From contig NZ_FNBZ01000002.1 in assembly GCF_900102525.1 (NCBI RefSeq), positions 595,267 through 659,266 of the forward strand: a stretch of DNA of 64,000 bases, written 5' to 3'. How positions within the stretch are numbered: position 1 is the stretch's first letter; each line of letters starts with the position of its first letter. Origin of the DNA: Allobosea robiniae. Lineage in GTDB: Bacteria > Pseudomonadota > Alphaproteobacteria > Rhizobiales > Beijerinckiaceae. The notes under the pieces were generated by a model that saw only the letters and a program-made list of their open reading frames with translations, made no database searches and was not told the origin of the DNA. Positions 7,686 to 15,900 of this stretch are shown piece by piece. Both the position numbers and the translations under genes were made by a program.

Positions 7686-9062
7686 TTATGCGCCCGTTCC
7701 GCCGCCGTAGCGCTCTTCCATTTCGGCGCGCATGGCGTCCGCGCCGAGCAGGCGTGATCCCGCCATCCTGACCGAGCGAACGTTTGCTCCGTCCCGCTCC
7801 AGGGTGACGGTCTCACCAGGACTGTGGAAGCCCGACGCGTGGACGATGCGACCTTGATCGGGAGTTTCGACCGCGATCTCGGCGGCGTCGAGGAAGGGCG
7901 TCAGCAAAGCCGGAGCGGCGCAGAGCACGCGGTCGGCGACGGGCACGAGATCGGTCGCGCCCCAGAGCGTCCACCAGCGGCCGGTCCAGTCCTGCGTCTT
8001 TGCCGAGGGGGCGCCGCGCTCGGCGAAGGTTTTGAGGATATGGGCGACGCCGTCGAGCCAGGGATGGGCGAGGCCGTCGGTGGCGTTGGTCAGGACCGAG
8101 ATCGTCAGATCCTGCTTCGGGAGGATGGCGGTGCGGGTGATGAAGCCCTGGAAGCCGCCGGAATGGCCGACCCAGCGCCAGTCACCCTCGCCGCCGGAAA
8201 TCGTGCCGAGGCCGTAATGGCGGCCGAGGCTGGATTCGTCGTCCGGCCAGAGCCGGCGGGTCATCTCGCGGCGGCTCTTGGCCGAGAGGATGCTGCGCTC
8301 GGCATTTGGCGAGAGCTGCGCGAAATAGCGCGCGACGTCGGCGACGGTGCCGACGAAACCGGTGGCGGACGCCATGGCATGGCAGTGATTATCGGCCGGG
8401 ATGACCGCGCGCCGGCCGAGCAAGTGCCTGCCGCTATGCCCCTTCGCCATCGGCCGCGGACCCCAGAGCCCGATATCGGGTTTGGTTTCAGTGAGACCGA
8501 CCTTGGCGACGACTTCGTCGGTGATCCATTCGTTGTAGCTCTGGCCGGTCACGGCCTCGATGACGAGGCCGAGCAGGGCGAAGCCGTGGTTCGAGTATTT
8601 GAAGCGCTGCGAGCTCGGAAGAACCGGCGGCTTCGCGAGGTCGGCGAGCAGCTCTGCCTTGCTGCAAAAGGGCTTGCGGTCGAGGAACTGACCGGCATCG
8701 GGGCCGTCGCGGGTGAGGCCGGCGCTGTTGGAGAGGACCTGCCCGATCGTGACCTTGGCGATTTCCGGGTGCAGACCGTCTATCAGGCTGCCGACCTCGT
8801 CGTCGAGCCGCAGGCGGCCTTCGTCGACGAGGCGCAGGATGCCGGCCGAGGTGAAACTCTTCGAATGCGAGGCGATGCGGAAGCCGTGGCGCGGCGTCAG
8901 AGCTTCGCCGGTCGCGAGGTTCGCGGTGCCGAAGGCGGCCTCCAGAACGACTTCGCTGCCATCAGCGATCGCAACCGCGCAGCCTGGCTGGTCATGGTGG
9001 CGGCGCTGGAAATCGAGCCAGGTCGCGACATAGTCGAGGGCGGGAGCAAGCCACGGCTTCAT
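7686..9062 (-). CDS. serine hydrolase, beta-lactamase class C fold
   Basis: This is a 458-residue penicillin-binding/beta-lactamase-fold hydrolase. The S-x-x-K motif is Ser65-His-Ser-Lys68 (IASHSKSFTS), the YxN motif is KYSNHG near 155, and HSGGFQG near 330 stands for the KTG-like third motif. Such proteins act as esterases, D-aminopeptidases or peptidoglycan hydrolases more often than as true beta-lactamases. A C-terminal domain of about 100 residues, the size of an Ig- or lipocalin-like accessory domain, follows. No signal peptide is visible from the ATG at 9062, so a cytoplasmic site is possible; the ATG at 9101 is an alternative. Confidence 0.85.
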   Translation of the reverse strand: MKPWLAPALDYVATWLDFQRRHHDQPGCAVAIADGSEVVLEAAFGTANLATGEALTPRHGFRIASHSKSFTSAGILRLVDEGRLRLDDEVGSLIDGLHPEIAKVTIGQVLSNSAGLTRDGPDAGQFLDRKPFCSKAELLADLAKPPVLPSSQRFKYSNHGFALLGLVIEAVTGQSYNEWITDEVVAKVGLTETKPDIGLWGPRPMAKGHSGRHLLGRRAVIPADNHCHAMASATGFVGTVADVARYFAQLSPNAERSILSAKSRREMTRRLWPDDESSLGRHYGLGTISGGEGDWRWVGHSGGFQGFITRTAILPKQDLTISVLTNATDGLAHPWLDGVAHILKTFAERGAPSAKTQDWTGRWWTLWGATDLVPVADRVLCAAPALLTPFLDAAEIAVETPDQGRIVHASGFHSPGETVTLERDGANVRSVRMAGSRLLGADAMRAEMEERYGGGTGA

Positions 9063-9231
9063 GATCTCAGGTCCGTCACGGTTCCGGAAGAGTGTGAGCA
9101 TCGCACGATTCCGCCGATGCCGGACAACCACCGGAAAGGCTGGCCGGCCATGTTTACGGCGGCTGCTTTCGCTTGCCCTTCCCGGCCTGTCGTGGCATCG
9201 CTCCCGGCCAATTTCGAAAGGACCCAGGACC

Positions 9232-9444
9232 GTGGACAAGACCGAACTCGCCAAGCTCGAAGGCTATCTGCGCCGCACCTTCAACAACCATGCGATCAGC
9301 GTACGCGCCCGGATGAAGAAGAACGACTCGGCCGAGGTTTATCTGGGCGAGGAGTTCATCGGCATCATCCATGTCGACGACGAGGATGGCGACCGCTCCT
9401 TCAACTTCACCATGGCGATCCTCGACGTCGATCTCGAGGACTGA
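9232..9444 (+). CDS. DUF3126 family protein
   Basis: This 70-residue acidic protein reads LAKLEGYLRRTFNN, RMKKNDSAEVYLGEEFIG, and DEDGDRSFNFTMAILD at its end. It matches my memory of DUF3126, a small alphaproteobacterial family of unknown function. The start is GTG at 9232, with AAAGGA about 9 nt upstream; no ATG fits. The gene is monocistronic and ends just before a dispersed palindromic repeat. Confidence 0.82.
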   Translation: MDKTELAKLEGYLRRTFNNHAISVRARMKKNDSAEVYLGEEFIGIIHVDDEDGDRSFNFTMAILDVDLED

Positions 9445-9452
9445 GACGACGG

Positions 9453-9558
9453 CCGTCAGGCTCGGGCTCGACCCGAGCATCTCGTGACCATGAGGTTCCG
9501 GCGCCTCTTGCTACCTGAGATTCTCGGGCCTGCGCCCTGCTTCGCCCGAGAATGACGT
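9453..9558. repeat. dispersed palindromic repeat, family A, copy 1
   Basis: This is an intergenic element of about 105 bp. One hairpin is GGCTCGGGCTCGACCCGAGC, and a second is formed by GAGATTCTCGGG and CCCGAGAATGACG. The same layout recurs at 22673-22766 and 57791-57882. It lies between two convergent genes, where REP-like elements usually sit, and may form mRNA 3'-end hairpins. Confidence 0.7.
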
Positions 9559-9564
9559 GCAATC

Positions 9565-10284
9565 TTACCGGATCAGCCCGTCGAGCGTCCGCCGGACGCC
9601 GCCCAGCATCACGGCCCAGTCGGCGATGATGGCGCGAGGGAAGCGGATGTTCACGTCCATGCCGCGATGCTGGAAGGTGATGCGGCAGGGCTCGTCGAGG
9701 CCGGAGCCGGTGTCGATCGGGCAGCGCGCGGCAAAGCCCTTGCCATCGGGGACGGAGACGTAGAACTCGTCGTTCTCGAAGGGCGAGCCCTTGCGGAAGC
9801 CGCGCACCACGAGGCCGCCGGGATTGGACCAGACGGTCGGCGTCAGGAAGCGGGCATAGGTGGCGAGCTGCCGCGCCGGCTCGTTGACCCGGTCGGGCGG
9901 GCTCAACGTGACAAGGAGCCGCTTGCGGTTCTCCGGCTGGGCCGGGCCGAGGCTCGGCCAGTCCAGGCGCAGCCGGACCATGCCGACGAGCCGGCTCGTA
10001 TCGCCATCATCATCGATCCCGGAGAGGTCCTTCGGGATCATCAGGGCGACATCGCCGACGCGGGCCGGCTGCGGCACGGCTCCCGGTTCGTCGCGGCGAT
10101 GGGTCAGGTAGACGGCCAGCGCCGTCGCCAGCACGCCCGCCGTCAGGATCAGCAGCACCGCCTTCAGCAGGGCACCATCCGCGCGCGGAAGCGGGGCAGT
10201 CTGCCGCTGCAGGCGCATGCGCACCATCGAGGTCAGGTGGGCGGCCTGGTGGCCGGGCCGGTGGTAGGGCAGCGATGCGGTCAT
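9565..10284 (-). CDS. single-pass membrane protein, hypothetical
   Basis: This is a 239-residue protein. A basic cytoplasmic N-terminus of about 40 residues is followed by one transmembrane helix (LLKAVLLILTAGVLATALAVYL, about 40-61). The periplasmic domain of about 175 residues contains two cysteines (RCPIDTGSG, PCRITF) that may pair. No enzyme motif was seen. AAGG lies about 10 nt before the ATG at 10284. It runs convergent to the DUF3126 gene, with a family A repeat between them. Confidence 0.75.
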   Translation of the reverse strand: MTASLPYHRPGHQAAHLTSMVRMRLQRQTAPLPRADGALLKAVLLILTAGVLATALAVYLTHRRDEPGAVPQPARVGDVALMIPKDLSGIDDDGDTSRLVGMVRLRLDWPSLGPAQPENRKRLLVTLSPPDRVNEPARQLATYARFLTPTVWSNPGGLVVRGFRKGSPFENDEFYVSVPDGKGFAARCPIDTGSGLDEPCRITFQHRGMDVNIRFPRAIIADWAVMLGGVRRTLDGLIR

Positions 10285-10314
10285 CCCGGTGCCTTGCGCG
10301 CTAGGCTCGTTATC

Positions 10315-10376
10315 GCATTTTCGTTGTCGCGTACCTTCGGTTCACGCGAACCGGTGTCCACTTCGCTCGAAAATGC
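10315..10376. repeat. dispersed repeat, family B, copy 1
   Basis: The element is bounded by the inverted ends GCATTTTC and GAAAATGC. Its core reads CGCGAACCGGTGTCCACTTC, in which GCGAA and TTCGC form a nested inverted repeat. Copies 2 and 3 are at 27914-27957 and 54259-54302; this copy carries about 17 extra bases in its left half. It lies in the leader between the divergent genes at 10284 and 10525. Confidence 0.7.
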
Positions 10377-10441
10377 TTTCGTCGCGACCACTGAATCACC
10401 GACGGCTTAACGCGCCGTAAACCATGACCGCGCCGGTACGG

Positions 10442-10456
10442 TTAACCATCGGTTAA
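10442..10456. promoter_or_regulatory. CtrA-type site TTAA-N7-TTAA
   Basis: TTAACCATCGGTTAA matches the full CtrA box TTAA-N7-TTAA exactly. It lies 69 nt upstream of the GTG of the membrane protein at 10525 and about 160 nt from the divergent gene at 10284. CtrA is the alphaproteobacterial cell-cycle regulator; occupancy is inference. Confidence 0.45.
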
Positions 10457-10524
10457 ATCTGTCCTTCACAGGCCACAGGTCATACGGCAGGCTCGGGCGT
10501 CGCTCTGGTCGAGAGTTTGCGTCC

Positions 10525-10851
10525 GTGACCATCCAGCCTTCCGCCGTCGAGGCGCTCCAGTCCCTGTTCCTCGGCTTCGCCTTCGCCGGATTGCTGGCGA
10601 GCGCGTTCGAGCTGTTCACGGCACGGCGCGCGGATTTCAAGCTGCTGCAGGCGGGTGGGCTCGCTGCCGTCGCCAGCGTGCCCGTGGTGGTCTTCTGCGC
10701 GCCCTTCCTGATCCTGCGCAACACCGTGCACAGCCGGCCGTCAGACGGGAGGCCGTTCGCCTTCGTGATGCTCGCGAGCATGACCGCCGCGATCTGGAGC
10801 CTGGCCTCGGGGCGGGTCGTGCTCGACCTGCTGCATTTCCTCGGCGCTTGA
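10525..10851 (+). CDS. small multi-pass membrane protein, hypothetical
   Basis: This is a 108-residue protein with three likely transmembrane helices: about 8-30 (ALQSLFLGFAFAGLLASAF), 42-65 (GLAAVASVPVVVFCAPFLIL) and 80-106. A short basic loop separates the first two, and no catalytic motif is visible. The start is GTG at 10525, with GAGAG 9 nt upstream. A CtrA-type box precedes it. The gamma carbonic anhydrase gene follows after 54 nt on the same strand and may be co-transcribed. Confidence 0.72.
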   Translation: MTIQPSAVEALQSLFLGFAFAGLLASAFELFTARRADFKLLQAGGLAAVASVPVVVFCAPFLILRNTVHSRPSDGRPFAFVMLASMTAAIWSLASGRVVLDLLHFLGA

Positions 10852-10905
10852 CGACGGGCGTTGCGGGCCTGCAATCCTGAGGGCTCGAACCGTCAGGACA
10901 AGCCG

Positions 10906-11436
10906 ATGCCCCTTTATGCGCTCGATGGAACCAGCCCCGAAACCGCCGAGGCCGGAGACTGGTGGCTCGCACCCGATGCGCATGTCATCGGCCGGGTCAG
11001 GCTGGCGGCAGGGGTCGGGATCTGGTTCGGCGCGGTGCTGCGTGGCGATAATGAATGGATCAGCATCGGCGAGGGCAGCAATATCCAGGAAGGCTGCGTG
11101 CTCCATACCGATATGGGCTTTCCGCTGACGGTCGGCGCCAACTGCACGATCGGCCATCGCGCCATCCTGCATGGCTGCGCGATCGGCGAGAACAGCCTGG
11201 TCGGCATGGGAGCGACGGTGCTCAACGGCGCCAGGATCGGCCGCAACAGCCTCGTCGGCGCCAATGCGCTGGTGACGGAGGGCAAGGAATTTCCCGACAA
11301 CGCGCTGATCGTCGGCTCGCCGGCCCGCGCGATCCGGACGCTCGACGAGAAGGCCGCGGACGGGATCACGGCCTCGGCGCGCGCCTATGTGCAACGCTGG
11401 CGGCAATTCGCGGTCGGCCTGCAACGGCTGGATTGA
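10906..11436 (+). CDS. gamma carbonic anhydrase-like hexapeptide protein
   Basis: This 176-residue left-handed beta-helix protein is built of hexapeptide repeats. IWFGAVLRGDNEWISIGEGSNIQEG is the hallmark of the gamma carbonic anhydrase/PaaY/YrdA group. The likely metal-ligand histidines sit in HTD, IGHRAI and LHGCAIG (about residues 66, 83 and 88). Such proteins hydrate CO2 or act as homologous scaffolds. The ATG at 10906 begins the typical MPLYALDG N-terminus; the longer frame upstream is not supported. A hairpin terminator follows at 11452. Confidence 0.88.
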   Translation: MPLYALDGTSPETAEAGDWWLAPDAHVIGRVRLAAGVGIWFGAVLRGDNEWISIGEGSNIQEGCVLHTDMGFPLTVGANCTIGHRAILHGCAIGENSLVGMGATVLNGARIGRNSLVGANALVTEGKEFPDNALIVGSPARAIRTLDEKAADGITASARAYVQRWRQFAVGLQRLD

Positions 11437-11451
11437 AGCCAAAAACGCAGC

Positions 11452-11482
11452 GGGCCGGCTTCCCGATGTGGAAAGCCGGCCC
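11452..11482 (+). terminator. hairpin terminator after the gamma carbonic anhydrase gene
   Basis: GGGCCGGCTTCCC and GGAAAGCCGGCCC form a 13-bp stem with one mismatch and a short loop, 15 nt after the stop codon. There is no U-run, so intrinsic termination would be weak; transcript end protection is equally possible. Confidence 0.45.
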
Positions 11483-11580
11483 TTGGCGAAACCCGATCCC
11501 TTGGGGACGGGTGGGTGGGGACGTGACCGAGCCTCGCCGTCCTTATCGCCGCAGCCGGCTTGTGGCCGCGGCAGTCTTCC

Positions 11581-12216
11581 TCAACGCTGCACCGAGGCGA
11601 CCGTCGGGGTCTGCGCGCCGCCGAGCGAGGTCCAGCCCGTGCGGTACTGGGACTCGCGCTTGACGTAGACGTAGCCGGTCTGGCTCCAGGGCAGGATCGC
11701 GTTGCGCTTGTTGTCGAGGATGAAATCGCCGCGATCGGTACGGATCATCAGCACGGCGTGGCCGGCATTCTCCTCATCGATCACCACGGTGACCAGCATG
11801 GCGCGGCGCGGCAGGCCGGCTTCGGCCAGGCGCTTGCGCTTCAGCAGAACGTAGTCCTCGCAATCGCCCTTGCCATCCGTCGGGATGTCCCAGCGGTCGA
11901 CGAGGCCCCAATGATCCTCGTCGGTGATCGCCTCGATCTCGCGATTGATCGTGTTGTTGACGGCGACGATCGTCTTCCAGAGCTTGGAGTTCACTTCGAT
12001 CCGCTCGGCCTCGCGGGTGTCGACGCGGCATTCCGACGGCATACGCTTGCAGAAATCCGTCCAGGCATAGGGCGCACGGGCGTCGCCGGAAGCATCGGCC
12101 GGAAGGCTCGCCACCGGGATGCCGGCCGAGCCCTGAGCCTGAGCCGAGGTTGCGCCGGTCATGACGACCATGGCGGCCAGTGCGGTACCAATCAGATTGC
12201 GATGGAGTGAGAGCAT
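11581..12216 (-). CDS. transglutaminase-like cysteine protease (BTLCP family), periplasmic
   Basis: This is a 211-residue bacterial transglutaminase-like cysteine proteinase. The signal peptide covers about 1-28 (ending SAQAQ). The catalytic triad reads as Cys119 in KGDCEDYVLLKR, His153 in AGHAVLMIR and Asp168 in FILDN. Some family members (LapG) cleave surface adhesins under c-di-GMP control; no lapD partner is nearby, so a LapG role is only a possibility. The ATG at 12216 was chosen because AAAGGGG lies 6 nt upstream and a signal peptide follows. An AT-rich leader precedes it. Confidence 0.87.
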   Translation of the reverse strand: MLSLHRNLIGTALAAMVVMTGATSAQAQGSAGIPVASLPADASGDARAPYAWTDFCKRMPSECRVDTREAERIEVNSKLWKTIVAVNNTINREIEAITDEDHWGLVDRWDIPTDGKGDCEDYVLLKRKRLAEAGLPRRAMLVTVVIDEENAGHAVLMIRTDRGDFILDNKRNAILPWSQTGYVYVKRESQYRTGWTSLGGAQTPTVASVQR

Positions 12217-12579
12217 GTCGTCCCCTTTCTGTCCCGGGGAGACGATGCGCGGCGGCAGATGGATTCGAACTGAAATGGAAACATACAAATTTATGTATTC
12301 GGCCGTCACAGCAGCCAAGTAAAAATCAGGATCAACCTTGTTCGAAATCGGAAGTAATGTTTCGATGCGATGGGACAACCAAGCGTTAACCATTAATTGT
12401 TCGTTGTGCTGAAAGGGTCGATTAACCTACTCAATCGTTACCGCGCCGAGGCGGCACGGAGGGCGTTGGTTGGTCCGCCGAATCCAGGGCGTAGGCGGGG
12501 AGAGGGCCGCGAGATCGAGTGGAACGCCAGCCTGCGATGAGGAATTGTTCCCGACCGACTCAGGTTCGAAAGGCTCGCT
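12217..12579. other. AT-rich intergenic region between divergent genes
   Basis: No gene was found in these 363 nt between the BTLCP gene and the divergent GST gene. The centre is far richer in A+T than the surroundings. It holds a near-palindrome, TACAAATTTATGTA, near 12283-12296 and TTAACCATTAATTG near 12386, which suggest promoters and perhaps an operator. Confidence 0.4.
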
Positions 12580-13218
12580 ATGACTGCACTGACGATCTGG
12601 ACCTATGATTGGGTGCCCGAGGGCGTGTGGGGTTTCGTCCGCGACCTCAGGCTGAGATGGGCGTGCGAGGAGGCCGGTCTCGCCTACGGCGTTCGCACCA
12701 TCCCGTTCGACGGTCGCGAGACCAACCATCTCGCGCGTCAGCCCTTCGGCCAGATTCCGTTCCTGGACGATGGCAATGTGAAGCTGTTCGAGAGCGGAGC
12801 AGGCCTGCTGCACCTGGCCCGGAAAAGCGAGACGCTGATGCCGGTCGATCCGATCGGGGAAGCGGAAACGCTGCAATGGACGCTGGCCGCGCTCAATTCG
12901 ATCGAGATGGTCGCCGTGCCCTGGTGGTTCCTGACGGTCTCTGGTGCCGCCGAAAATCAACTGACGGGATGGCTCGGCATGCGCCTCGGCCAGCTCGAAA
13001 CGCTTCTGGGCGAACGCGAGTGGCTCGCGGCCGGCCGCTTCACCGTCGCGGATCTGCTGATGGCGGATGTGCTGCGGGTCGAGAAGCTCCGCGCCTTCGG
13101 CGACCGGCCGGCAACGGAGGCCTATGTCGCCCGCATCACCGATCGCCTGGCCTTCCGCAAGGCCAAGGCCGATCAGACCGCCTTGTTCAAGGCTGCCGAC
13201 GCGAAGCGGCGTGCCTGA
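12580..13218 (+). CDS. glutathione S-transferase family protein
   Basis: This is a 212-residue protein with an N-terminal thioredoxin-like domain (about 1-80). Its cis-proline segment reads PFGQIPFLDDGNVKLFESGA, with the Glu-Ser pair that binds the gamma-glutamyl part of glutathione. The C-terminal helical domain holds the N-capping-box region AGRFTVADLLMADVLR at about 150-165. The active-site loop YDWVPEG lacks an obvious Cys, and Tyr or Ser catalysis is uncertain. The substrate is unknown. Confidence 0.85.
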   Translation: MTALTIWTYDWVPEGVWGFVRDLRLRWACEEAGLAYGVRTIPFDGRETNHLARQPFGQIPFLDDGNVKLFESGAGLLHLARKSETLMPVDPIGEAETLQWTLAALNSIEMVAVPWWFLTVSGAAENQLTGWLGMRLGQLETLLGEREWLAAGRFTVADLLMADVLRVEKLRAFGDRPATEAYVARITDRLAFRKAKADQTALFKAADAKRRA

Positions 13219-13258
13219 ATGTGATGCGGAAAGGGCAGGAGGCCCGCAAAGCGGGGCT

Positions 13259-13876
13259 TCAGAGCTCCAGGTTCTCGTCGAGCAGGTCGGCCGAGAGCGG
13301 GAAGCGGAACTCGGCGGCATAGCCGCCGTCGAAGCGGCGCACGACGCGGGCCGGTGTCGTGCCGAGGCGAACCGGCGTGTTGATCGGCAGGTCGAGATCG
13401 CTGGAGAAGGCGGCGCCCGAGAGCGAGATGTCGATGATGCGGACGATATGCTCGGTGCCGTCATCCATCATCAGGACCGAACGCGGATTGCGCGGCACGA
13501 TGCGCTCGTGGCGGCGATCCTCGGGCAGGCCGAGCTCTTCGCGATTGGCGAGCCAGGTCAATTGCGCCGTGAATTTCTCGCGCTTGCGGCTGGTCGCGGT
13601 GATGGTCATCGCGAAACCTTCGGCCGTGGTGCGGACGCAGGTGCCCTCGATACGGCCGAGATGCTCGAGATAGACGATGACGCGTTCGCCGGGCCGGGCC
13701 TTGGCCGGCGCCGCGAGATGGACGCCGCCAGGCGAAATGTCGATCGACTGGCAGGGATATTCCATGCGGTTCGGCAGCATGTAGCGCCCCAGCAGCACGA
13801 CCTTCATACGGAAATGCCGCCTGCGCTCAGCAGGGAAAGCAGCCGCACGGGGCGTTTTGAGGGCGCTCAACATCAA
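13259..13876 (-). CDS. tandem PilZ-domain protein (c-di-GMP effector)
   Basis: This 205-residue protein carries two PilZ domains. The first, at about 17-105, has RRRHFR followed by DISPGGVHL. The second, at about 120-200, has DRRHERIVPR followed by DISLSGAAF. The R-x3-R and D-x-S-x-x-G motifs are the c-di-GMP contacts. The first domain keeps the full set, while the second has Ser where Gly is usual, so it may bind more weakly. No enzymatic domain is present. It may be a soluble adaptor for motility, cellulose or surface traits; its target is unknown. Confidence 0.85.
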   Translation of the reverse strand: MMLSALKTPRAAAFPAERRRHFRMKVVLLGRYMLPNRMEYPCQSIDISPGGVHLAAPAKARPGERVIVYLEHLGRIEGTCVRTTAEGFAMTITATSRKREKFTAQLTWLANREELGLPEDRRHERIVPRNPRSVLMMDDGTEHIVRIIDISLSGAAFSSDLDLPINTPVRLGTTPARVVRRFDGGYAAEFRFPLSADLLDENLEL

Positions 13877-13933
13877 TTCCCGACCTGGATTCCCGGGTGA
13901 TCCTAGGCGGGTTGGGTTAACGTAACGTTCAGA

Positions 13934-14503
13934 TCAGGCCCGCCCGCCCGGTAATACCACGAGACGGGGCGGTTCGGCACGGCGCTGCGTGGCGGGTGGG
14001 CGTGCGGCCGCCGCGGGCCAGAGCATCCTGAGCGAGATCATCCGCATCGATTCGATGGTATCGAGGCCGAGCCAGTCCGGCGACAGGGCAGGCGAGAGCG
14101 CGCCCAGCACGCGGGCATGGGTGCGGCCCCGATAACGCAACGGCAGCAGCAGCAGTTCGAGGTAGATCGGCGTGCCGGTGGCCGATTTGCCAGAGAGGCC
14201 GGCAACCGCCCCTGCGCTCTCGTCCATCACGGTCTGGACGAGGCGGCGCATGTCGCCCTGGGCCTCCACATCGGCCCAGAGCGCGGTGAAGGCCCGGCCA
14301 CGCAATTCCCGGCCGATCAGGGCGCAGAGTCGCGTCCCTGCGAGCCGGAAGACCGGGCCGATCGGCTCGTTCTCCAGCACGAAGGTGTCGGCAAGGGCGT
14401 GCCGCAAGGCCCCGGGCTCGATCTCGCCGCGCTCCGGCGCGGCCCGGTCGCCGCGCAACCCGTCCCAATATTCGAAAACCAGACGTGTGCTCGCGTTCTT
14501 CAT
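13934..14503 (-). CDS. PAS-domain protein (PAS_5 family)
   Basis: This is a 189-residue protein. VFEYWDGLRGDRAAPERGEIEP at its start and FRLAGTRLCALIGRELRGRAF further on match the PAS_5 domain of alphaproteobacteria. No kinase, GGDEF or DNA-binding domain is attached, so it is a stand-alone sensor-like protein of unknown partner. The ATG at 14501-14503 begins the conserved region; the 152 codons before it in the same frame look non-coding. Downstream on the same strand lies the PilZ gene, 57 nt away, which may share its transcript. Confidence 0.75.
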   Translation of the reverse strand: MKNASTRLVFEYWDGLRGDRAAPERGEIEPGALRHALADTFVLENEPIGPVFRLAGTRLCALIGRELRGRAFTALWADVEAQGDMRRLVQTVMDESAGAVAGLSGKSATGTPIYLELLLLPLRYRGRTHARVLGALSPALSPDWLGLDTIESMRMISLRMLWPAAAARPPATQRRAEPPRLVVLPGGRA

Positions 14504-14699
14504 CCTGTGCCCATATTGCCGTCTGTCTCTCCCCGGAGCGGCCTCGCGTCCGAAGATGACGCGGATCCGTTCGAAAGGAGGACGAATCAGTCCCTCGGAA
14601 GATCGCTGACGCATTCGCCGTGCCGTCTTGCCACCACCGCCTGAGTCGGGGGAGGCGGCAGGGTCGTTAGGGTTAATCAAGTGTTGCGATTGTGGATGA

Positions 14700-14851
14700 T
14701 CGTTAAAATGCGCATCAATTGCCCCGGAATTCGCGGGTGCGGACAGCATGCGCGGCACGAGGTGGAGGGGGGCGTGAGCCAGCCGCCCGGCACGACCGGG
14801 CGGCCTCACAGCCGGCGAAAAAGGGGACGGCGCGAGCTGCTCCCCTTTTTC
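14700..14851 (+). ncRNA. candidate small RNA ending in an intrinsic terminator
   Basis: From 14775 to 14810 an imperfect stem encloses a perfect 9-bp helix, GCCGCCCGG-CACGA-CCGGGCGGC (14783-14805). Just downstream AAAAAGGGG and CCCCTTTTT (14819-14851) make a second hairpin that ends in five Ts, as in Rho-independent terminators. No ORF lies between a promoter-like region near 14660-14715 and this terminator. A trans-acting RNA or the rhomboid gene's attenuated leader are both possible. The 5' end is a guess. Confidence 0.3.
14819..14851 (+). terminator. intrinsic terminator (U-tract hairpin)
   Basis: AAAAAGGGG, 15 nt of loop with a small inner AGC/GCT pairing, then CCCCTTTTT. The symmetric A and T runs could work in both directions, but no gene ends just before it on either strand, which is why a short RNA is suspected. 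Confidence 0.5.
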
Positions 14852-14912
14852 GTTGAGTCGAGGTGGTCGGCCGCTTGCGCCGCGCCGGTGCTTCGGCAAG
14901 TGTGACGGCCGC

Positions 14913-15725
14913 ATGGCTTCCCACGATCCTTCCCCGCCGCGGCGCGAGCCCGTCTTCAACCTGCCTTCGGTCGTGGTCTGGCTGCTGGCGGTCCTGGTCC
15001 TGATCCAGGCCGGCCGCTCGCTTTTGTCGGACTATGACGATTACGTGCTGATGTCCTGGCTGGCCTTCGTTCCGGCGCGATTGACGCTCTGGCTTTCGCC
15101 GGGCCGGATCGACGACGTCGTCGGCGCGATGGCGCAGTCCACGGCCGGACAGGACGTGGTCGAGCGGCTGCAACTCGTCAGGCTTCTGCTCGCCGATGGC
15201 GGGGTCCGCCTCTGGACGGTCCTGACCTATGGCTTCCTGCACGGCTCCTGGCTGCATCTCGTCTCCAATGCGGTCTGGCTCGCGGCTTTCGGCAGCCCGG
15301 TCGCGCGACGGCTCGGACCTGGCCGCTTCCTCAACCTGGTGGCGCTGGCGACCATCGGCGGGGCGCTGCTGCACTGGTGGTCACGCGATCTCGACGTGCT
15401 GCCGCTGGTCGGTGCCTCCGCCGGCATTTCGGGGGCGACGGCGGCAGCGGTCCGCTTTGTCTTCGCGCCGGGCTTGCGCTTCGGCGAGCTTGGCGACGAC
15501 GCGGTCGTGAAGGCGATCCCGGCCGAACCGCTCGGGCAGCTCTGGCGCAACTCGCGCGCGCTGCTGTTCATCGCGATCTGGTTCGTGACGAATATCCTGT
15601 TCGGCGCCGGGCTCGTGCCGATTTTCGGCGAGGAGACCAGCATCGCCTGGGAGGCCCATATCGGCGGCTTCGTCGTCGGGCTGCTGCTGTTTCCGCTGCT
15701 CGACCGGGGCCAGCAGCGGCGCTGA
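14913..15725 (+). CDS. rhomboid family intramembrane serine protease
   Basis: This is a 270-residue protein with six or more membrane helices. HGSWLHLVSN at 110-119 has the conserved His and Asn119 of helix 2. GASAGISGA holds the catalytic Ser169, and AHIGGF the catalytic His250. Rhomboids cut transmembrane helices of substrate proteins; the substrate here is unknown. Between helices there is a polar insert (RFGELGDDAVVKAIP) longer than in GlpG. The start at 14913 precedes a proline-rich cytoplasmic N-terminus. Confidence 0.9.
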   Translation: MASHDPSPPRREPVFNLPSVVVWLLAVLVLIQAGRSLLSDYDDYVLMSWLAFVPARLTLWLSPGRIDDVVGAMAQSTAGQDVVERLQLVRLLLADGGVRLWTVLTYGFLHGSWLHLVSNAVWLAAFGSPVARRLGPGRFLNLVALATIGGALLHWWSRDLDVLPLVGASAGISGATAAAVRFVFAPGLRFGELGDDAVVKAIPAEPLGQLWRNSRALLFIAIWFVTNILFGAGLVPIFGEETSIAWEAHIGGFVVGLLLFPLLDRGQQRR

Positions 15726-15900
15726 CAAGAGCGGCTCCGGTCCGCTTCCCGCGATCTTGCCTGCGTCATGGTCTTCGCCCACACTCGCTTCATTGCGAAG
15801 CACTTCCCGAGCCAGCCGGCATGGAGAGTCTTGCCGGCGCTTGCGGAGTTCCAGCGAAACCGCGCGCCGGGAACGGCGCGCCTGCGAGGAGGGATGAGCC

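Larger units (their letters stand above)
14504..14912. other. 409-nt intergenic region with hairpins
   Basis: No protein gene was seen between the PAS gene (leftward) and the rhomboid gene (rightward). AT-rich promoter-like sequence lies at about 14660-14715 (TTAGGGTTAATCAAG, then GTTAAAATG). A GC-rich stretch with two strong hairpins follows from 14775 to 14851, annotated separately as a possible small RNA. Confidence 0.5.
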
